Positions 61,114 through 64,000 of a stretch of 64,000 nucleotides of DNA are shown piece by piece. The notes beneath the pieces are model-generated. The model saw only the letters and a program-made list of their open reading frames with translations. It searched no databases and was not told where the DNA came from. Position 1 is the stretch's first letter. Each line of letters opens with the position of its first letter. A program made the position numbers and the translations under genes. Source of the stretch: Kribbella sp. NBC_00382 (GTDB taxonomy: Bacteria > Actinomycetota > Actinomycetes > Propionibacteriales > Kribbellaceae); the NCBI RefSeq assembly GCF_036067295.1, contig NZ_CP107954.1, positions 3,162,001 through 3,226,000 on the forward strand. The letters run 5' to 3'.

Positions 61114-63534
61114 TTAACTGCGTTTCCAGAAGTCCCGGGTGGGTGCCTTGACCGGCGCGGTGGTGCCGGCGAACTCGTCGAGGGCTTGCAGGGTTTCTGT
61201 CCAGAGGGCGTCGAGGCGGGTGTCGTCGAGTGGGATGGTGTCCAGGGACTTCAGGGTGGTGATGAGGTTCTGGAGCTTGGTGACTTCGAGGTTCTGGAGT
61301 ACGGCTTCCAGGCGGCTGGCCAGGTCGGACAGGATGATTCGGCGCTGGGCCGCGGTCGGCGTACCGGCTGAGCGGAGGAGTTGGGCCTCAGCGGCTGCCT
61401 GGGCGCGGGCCTCTTCGATCAGTCCGCCGGCCGACTGCTCGATGACAGGGCTGGGGGCCATGCGCTTCGAGCTGCGGGAGAAGATTCCTGGGCCATCGCC
61501 GAAGGCCCGGCCTCGGCGGGCTGGGGCTGCTGCGCCTGCAGGTGCTGCGCCTCCAGGAGCAAAGCCCATCGCGTTCAGCGGGGCTGCAGCGAACCCCATA
61601 GCGGGCGCGGCGGGCATGGCTAGTTGGCGGGGGTCCCAGCCGGCGGGGAGTTCTACGGGTTGCGTGACGCGGTGCTTGGGGCCGCCTTCGGCGACGACTC
61701 GGGTGTCGACGGCGACTAGGGCTGTGAAGCGGCAGAGGACGTGGTGCTTCAGGGAGACCGCGACGATCTGGTGTTCCAGCTTCTCGAGATCGACCGAGCC
61801 GCCGCCGAAGGTGTCGCTCGCGGTGGCGTAGCGGTCTTCGAGGTCGCGCAGATGACCGCGGGCCCAGACGGCGGCTGCGGCGCCTTCGGTTTGGACGGCT
61901 GGGATCGTCACCTGCCATGGCTCGCCTGCGGGCGTGAGGCCGTGGAGGTGGGCCGTGGCGTTCTCGGGGGTACCGCTGTAGCGGCCGCGGAGTACGAGCG
62001 GGACGCCGGCGAAGGCGTTCGGCATCCGGGCCGGGCTGATCGTGTCGTCGAGCAGGGTGAGGCCGTCGGCGGTGAGCGTGAGGTTGGTGAGCAACGGCGT
62101 ACCGATCCTGAGGTGGATGCGGTCGAGTGCCTCGTCGAGACGGTCCTCGCTCTCGACTAGCTCGCAGCGGCCGCCGCCGAGGCCGGCCAGGCGACCGAGG
62201 AAGCCGGCGTTGACGGCTTGATCGATGCCGACGGTGTGGATCCGTACGCCGGCCAGCGGTGTGGCCAGTCCGGCGAGGAGCTGGTCCTCGTTGCCTACCT
62301 GTCCATCCGTCACCAGGACGAGGACGCGGTCGCGGGAGTTGCTGTTCTCGCCTAGGAGCCGGGCGGCTTCCTGGAGCGGGGTGAACATTTCGGTGCCGCC
62401 GCGAGCGGTCAGGCCGGCGAGGTGCTCGACGGCGCGGAAGCGGTTGCGGTCGGTGGCTTCGGCCAAGGTGTTCTCGGGCAGGCCGGTGGGGCGCTCGATG
62501 ACGGTGTCGAAGCTCAGTACGGCGAAGCGGTCCGTCGCCGTCAGGGTGTCGACGATCCGGGCTGCGGCTCGGCGGGCGGCGACCATCTTCCAGCCGCTCA
62601 TGCTGCCGGATCGGTCTAGTACCAGCACTACGTCCCGCGGTCGGGTTGCTGTGTCGTTGACCGGCGGCAGGATGGTCAGCTCGAAGGTTCCCTCGCTGGT
62701 GGACTCCTGGTCGGGCTGGGTGGTGAAGGCTGTGGCGGTTGCTTCGGGTTCGCCGTAGGCGAGTCGGAGGATGAAGTCGCGGTCGACGCGTTCGCCGGGG
62801 TTGATGGTGACGGTGGTCTGGCGAGCGCCTTGTTCGGTGGCGATCGCGTGCAGGCTGGAGCGGATGCCGTTGAGGGGAAGGCCTGCCGGGTCGATGTCGG
62901 CGGTGATGCTGAGGCGGACGGGGTTGGGGAAGCCGGGGAGCAGGATCGGCGGGGTGATACGAGAGGCATCCGGTACTGCGTCCGTGTCGGGTACGACGCC
63001 GTCGCCGACGGACGGTCCGCTGATCGGCGTACCGGGGATGTAGCGCGGGGCGACGACCAACGGCAGCCGGTACGTCGCTTCGCCGTCCTCGTACGGGAGG
63101 GGGCCGACGAGGGTGAGCTCCACCGACACGCGCTCGCCGGGGACGATGTTGCCGACCCGCAGCGTGAAGACGTCGGGGCGCTCTTCTTCCGCGATCGACG
63201 CACGCTGACCGGCCGCGATCGCCTGGTCGTAGGTCTCCCGTGCCTCGGCGCGCTCTTTCAGCTCAGCCTCGACGGTTCGTCCATCCGCAGTCATCCGCAA
63301 TCCAGTCACCGCGGCGCGCGGCGGCAACGGGAAGATGTACGTCGCCTCCAGCGCGACGTCATGGGGGTTGTGGAACCCCTGCGTAATCACCGTCCGAGAC
63401 ACCAGCCCCGTCACAGTCGCCCGCACGTCGATGCTCTCCAGCGGCAGATTCCCCCGCTCAGTACTCAAGCTACCGAGCCCCGCATCAGAAGCACTCTGCA
63501 ACTCGTCGGGTCGGAGGGTAGGCAGAACAGTCAT
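61114..63534 (-). CDS. VIT-VWA domain protein
   Basis: 806 aa. The N-terminal VIT (vault inter-alpha-trypsin) domain (ESIDVRATVTGLVSRTVITQ; ATYIFPLPPRAAVTGLRM) is followed at ~295-470 by a VWA domain with an intact MIDAS: DVVLVLDRSGSMSGWKMVAA, LTARGGTEMFTPLQEA and VLVLVTDGQVGNED. A Pro/Ala/Gly-rich linker (~residue 640-690) leads to a helical tail (ALQNLEVTKL-type repeats). No signal peptide, so probably cytoplasmic. Function of bacterial VIT-VWA proteins is unclear. Its ATG overlaps the upstream gene's stop by 4 bp. Confidence 0.93.
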   Translation of the reverse strand: MTVLPTLRPDELQSASDAGLGSLSTERGNLPLESIDVRATVTGLVSRTVITQGFHNPHDVALEATYIFPLPPRAAVTGLRMTADGRTVEAELKERAEARETYDQAIAAGQRASIAEEERPDVFTLRVGNIVPGERVSVELTLVGPLPYEDGEATYRLPLVVAPRYIPGTPISGPSVGDGVVPDTDAVPDASRITPPILLPGFPNPVRLSITADIDPAGLPLNGIRSSLHAIATEQGARQTTVTINPGERVDRDFILRLAYGEPEATATAFTTQPDQESTSEGTFELTILPPVNDTATRPRDVVLVLDRSGSMSGWKMVAARRAAARIVDTLTATDRFAVLSFDTVIERPTGLPENTLAEATDRNRFRAVEHLAGLTARGGTEMFTPLQEAARLLGENSNSRDRVLVLVTDGQVGNEDQLLAGLATPLAGVRIHTVGIDQAVNAGFLGRLAGLGGGRCELVESEDRLDEALDRIHLRIGTPLLTNLTLTADGLTLLDDTISPARMPNAFAGVPLVLRGRYSGTPENATAHLHGLTPAGEPWQVTIPAVQTEGAAAAVWARGHLRDLEDRYATASDTFGGGSVDLEKLEHQIVAVSLKHHVLCRFTALVAVDTRVVAEGGPKHRVTQPVELPAGWDPRQLAMPAAPAMGFAAAPLNAMGFAPGGAAPAGAAAPARRGRAFGDGPGIFSRSSKRMAPSPVIEQSAGGLIEEARAQAAAEAQLLRSAGTPTAAQRRIILSDLASRLEAVLQNLEVTKLQNLITTLKSLDTIPLDDTRLDALWTETLQALDEFAGTTAPVKAPTRDFWKRS

Positions 63535-64000
63535 AACTCGTCTCCTGACGATTGAGAAAGAAGCCCCTGCCGCCTCAACTCAGCAAGCAACGGACCAGCC
63601 GCAGCAGCAAGCCGCTCGACATCCGGAACAGCCCCACCCTGATCCAGCACCACAGTCACCCCGTCAGCAATCCGCACAGCAGCAACCACCGCGACCTCCG
63701 GCGCTAACGCGCCGGAGGTCGCGGGAAGCAGGTCGGGCGCCGAGGCAGCAGCGAGACGGTGAGTGCCGCCGGTGGCAGTGCCGGCGGGGAGTACCTCATG
63801 CTCCGCCGCGCCGAGCGGAGCGTTAGCGGAGCGAGGGGTCTCGCCGGGGGCGGTGTCGGCGGGGCTGGGCTCGGGTGAGCGGTCCGCCCAGAAGCGGGCT
63901 CGGGCCAAGGCGGGCTGGCCCGCCGTCGCAGCTGCGGCCGACTCGGGGGCCGCGCCCCCGGGAGCTGCCGGCGCGGGCGCCGCACCTGCTGACACGCCCG
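63531..64000 (-). CDS. Protein of unknown function, C-terminal part only
   Basis: The frame is open from the window edge to the TGA at 63531; a GTG at 63995 is in frame but the true start is probably outside. About 100 residues of Ala/Pro/Gly-rich sequence (APAAPGGAAPESAAAATAGQ) precede a compact C-terminal domain (VAVVAAVRIADGVTVVLDQG; LAAAAGPLLAELRRQGLLSQ). Translationally coupled to the VIT-VWA gene (4-bp overlap), so the two products probably work together. Not recognised. Confidence 0.65.
   Translation of the reverse strand, partial: GVSAGAAPAPAAPGGAAPESAAAATAGQPALARARFWADRSPEPSPADTAPGETPRSANAPLGAAEHEVLPAGTATGGTHRLAAASAPDLLPATSGALAPEVAVVAAVRIADGVTVVLDQGGAVPDVERLAAAAGPLLAELRRQGLLSQSSGDEL
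63691..63722. repeat. Perfect 13-bp palindrome inside a coding region
   Basis: gcgacctccggcg and cgccggaggtcgc flank a 6-bp spacer (ctaacg) within the truncated gene. Related fragments (gcgttagcgg, gcgagg) recur around 63800-63840. It could be a small inserted palindromic element or a hairpin in the mRNA. Confidence 0.6.

Overview
The window is a GC-rich, gene-dense stretch of an actinobacterial chromosome. Content (mycothiol-era actinomycete families such as Holin-X/DUF3618/DUF4235, SARP-type regulator, class F sortase with a DUF4397 partner, F420-type LLM oxidoreductase, SigB/F-type sigma factor, many secreted proteins) and style (GTG starts, 4-base ATGA/GTGA overlaps, frequent 'gtactg' codon pairs) suggest a Kribbella-like member of the Propionibacteriales. 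The genus is an inference from gene content and style; no 16S gene is present.

Layout. 1-4540: a sparsely packed, less codon-biased block of minus-strand proteins of unknown function (a truncated membrane-anchored protein, a 756-aa protein with a possible PD-(D/E)xK-like core, a membrane/coiled-coil protein) that ends directly at the 3' end of a tRNA-Phe gene; this looks like an accessory island. 4545-4876: tRNA-Phe, tRNA-Asp, tRNA-Glu. 5017-9356: secreted zinc peptidase, small zincin, dolichol-phosphate-mannose-synthase-like glycosyltransferase, and a LacI regulator-sugar isomerase pair. 9492-14400: a minus-strand signalling block with two fused STAS-HATPase proteins, a CheR methyltransferase with PAS domains and a long coiled coil, a CheB methylesterase lacking a receiver domain, and a STAS antagonist. 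No chemoreceptor, CheA or flagellar gene is nearby, so this is probably a partner-switching/stress or development circuit; a SigB/F-type sigma factor lies at 28034-28846. 14561-25839: AlkD-like HEAT protein with a DUF305 fragment at its head, neutral ceramidase, a DHA2 efflux pump, a lipoprotein, a DUF4397 sortase substrate plus class F sortase, S41 peptidase, YciO-like protein, MepA-type murein endopeptidase and nitroreductase.

25932-44004: CGNR regulator with AzlC/AzlD branched-chain amino-acid exporter, a stand-alone LigD phosphoesterase domain, the sigma factor, LysR, envelope-stress genes (Holin-X, DUF3618, DUF4235), VOC protein, a decayed serine hydrolase, an APC permease, a SARP-type regulator divergent from an alpha/beta hydrolase with 11-bp-spaced direct repeats between them, methyltransferase, LysR, two SDRs, a secreted bulb-type lectin and a DHA2 pump carrying a coiled-coil and His-rich tail.

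44175-51361 is the most striking block: five plus-strand genes, each overlapping the next by 4 bp, encoding a SWIM zinc-finger protein, a DUF5691 protein, a MoxR-type AAA+ ATPase, a DUF5682 protein and a VWA protein. It is preceded by a four-fold 20-bp repeat. I regard it as the best candidate for an uncharacterised molecular system. 51385-64000: formyltransferase-like protein, secreted protein, two surface-glycan type glycosyltransferases, TetR-LLM oxidoreductase-malate synthase, cupin, universal stress protein, amino-acid permease, a VIT-VWA protein and a truncated upstream partner.
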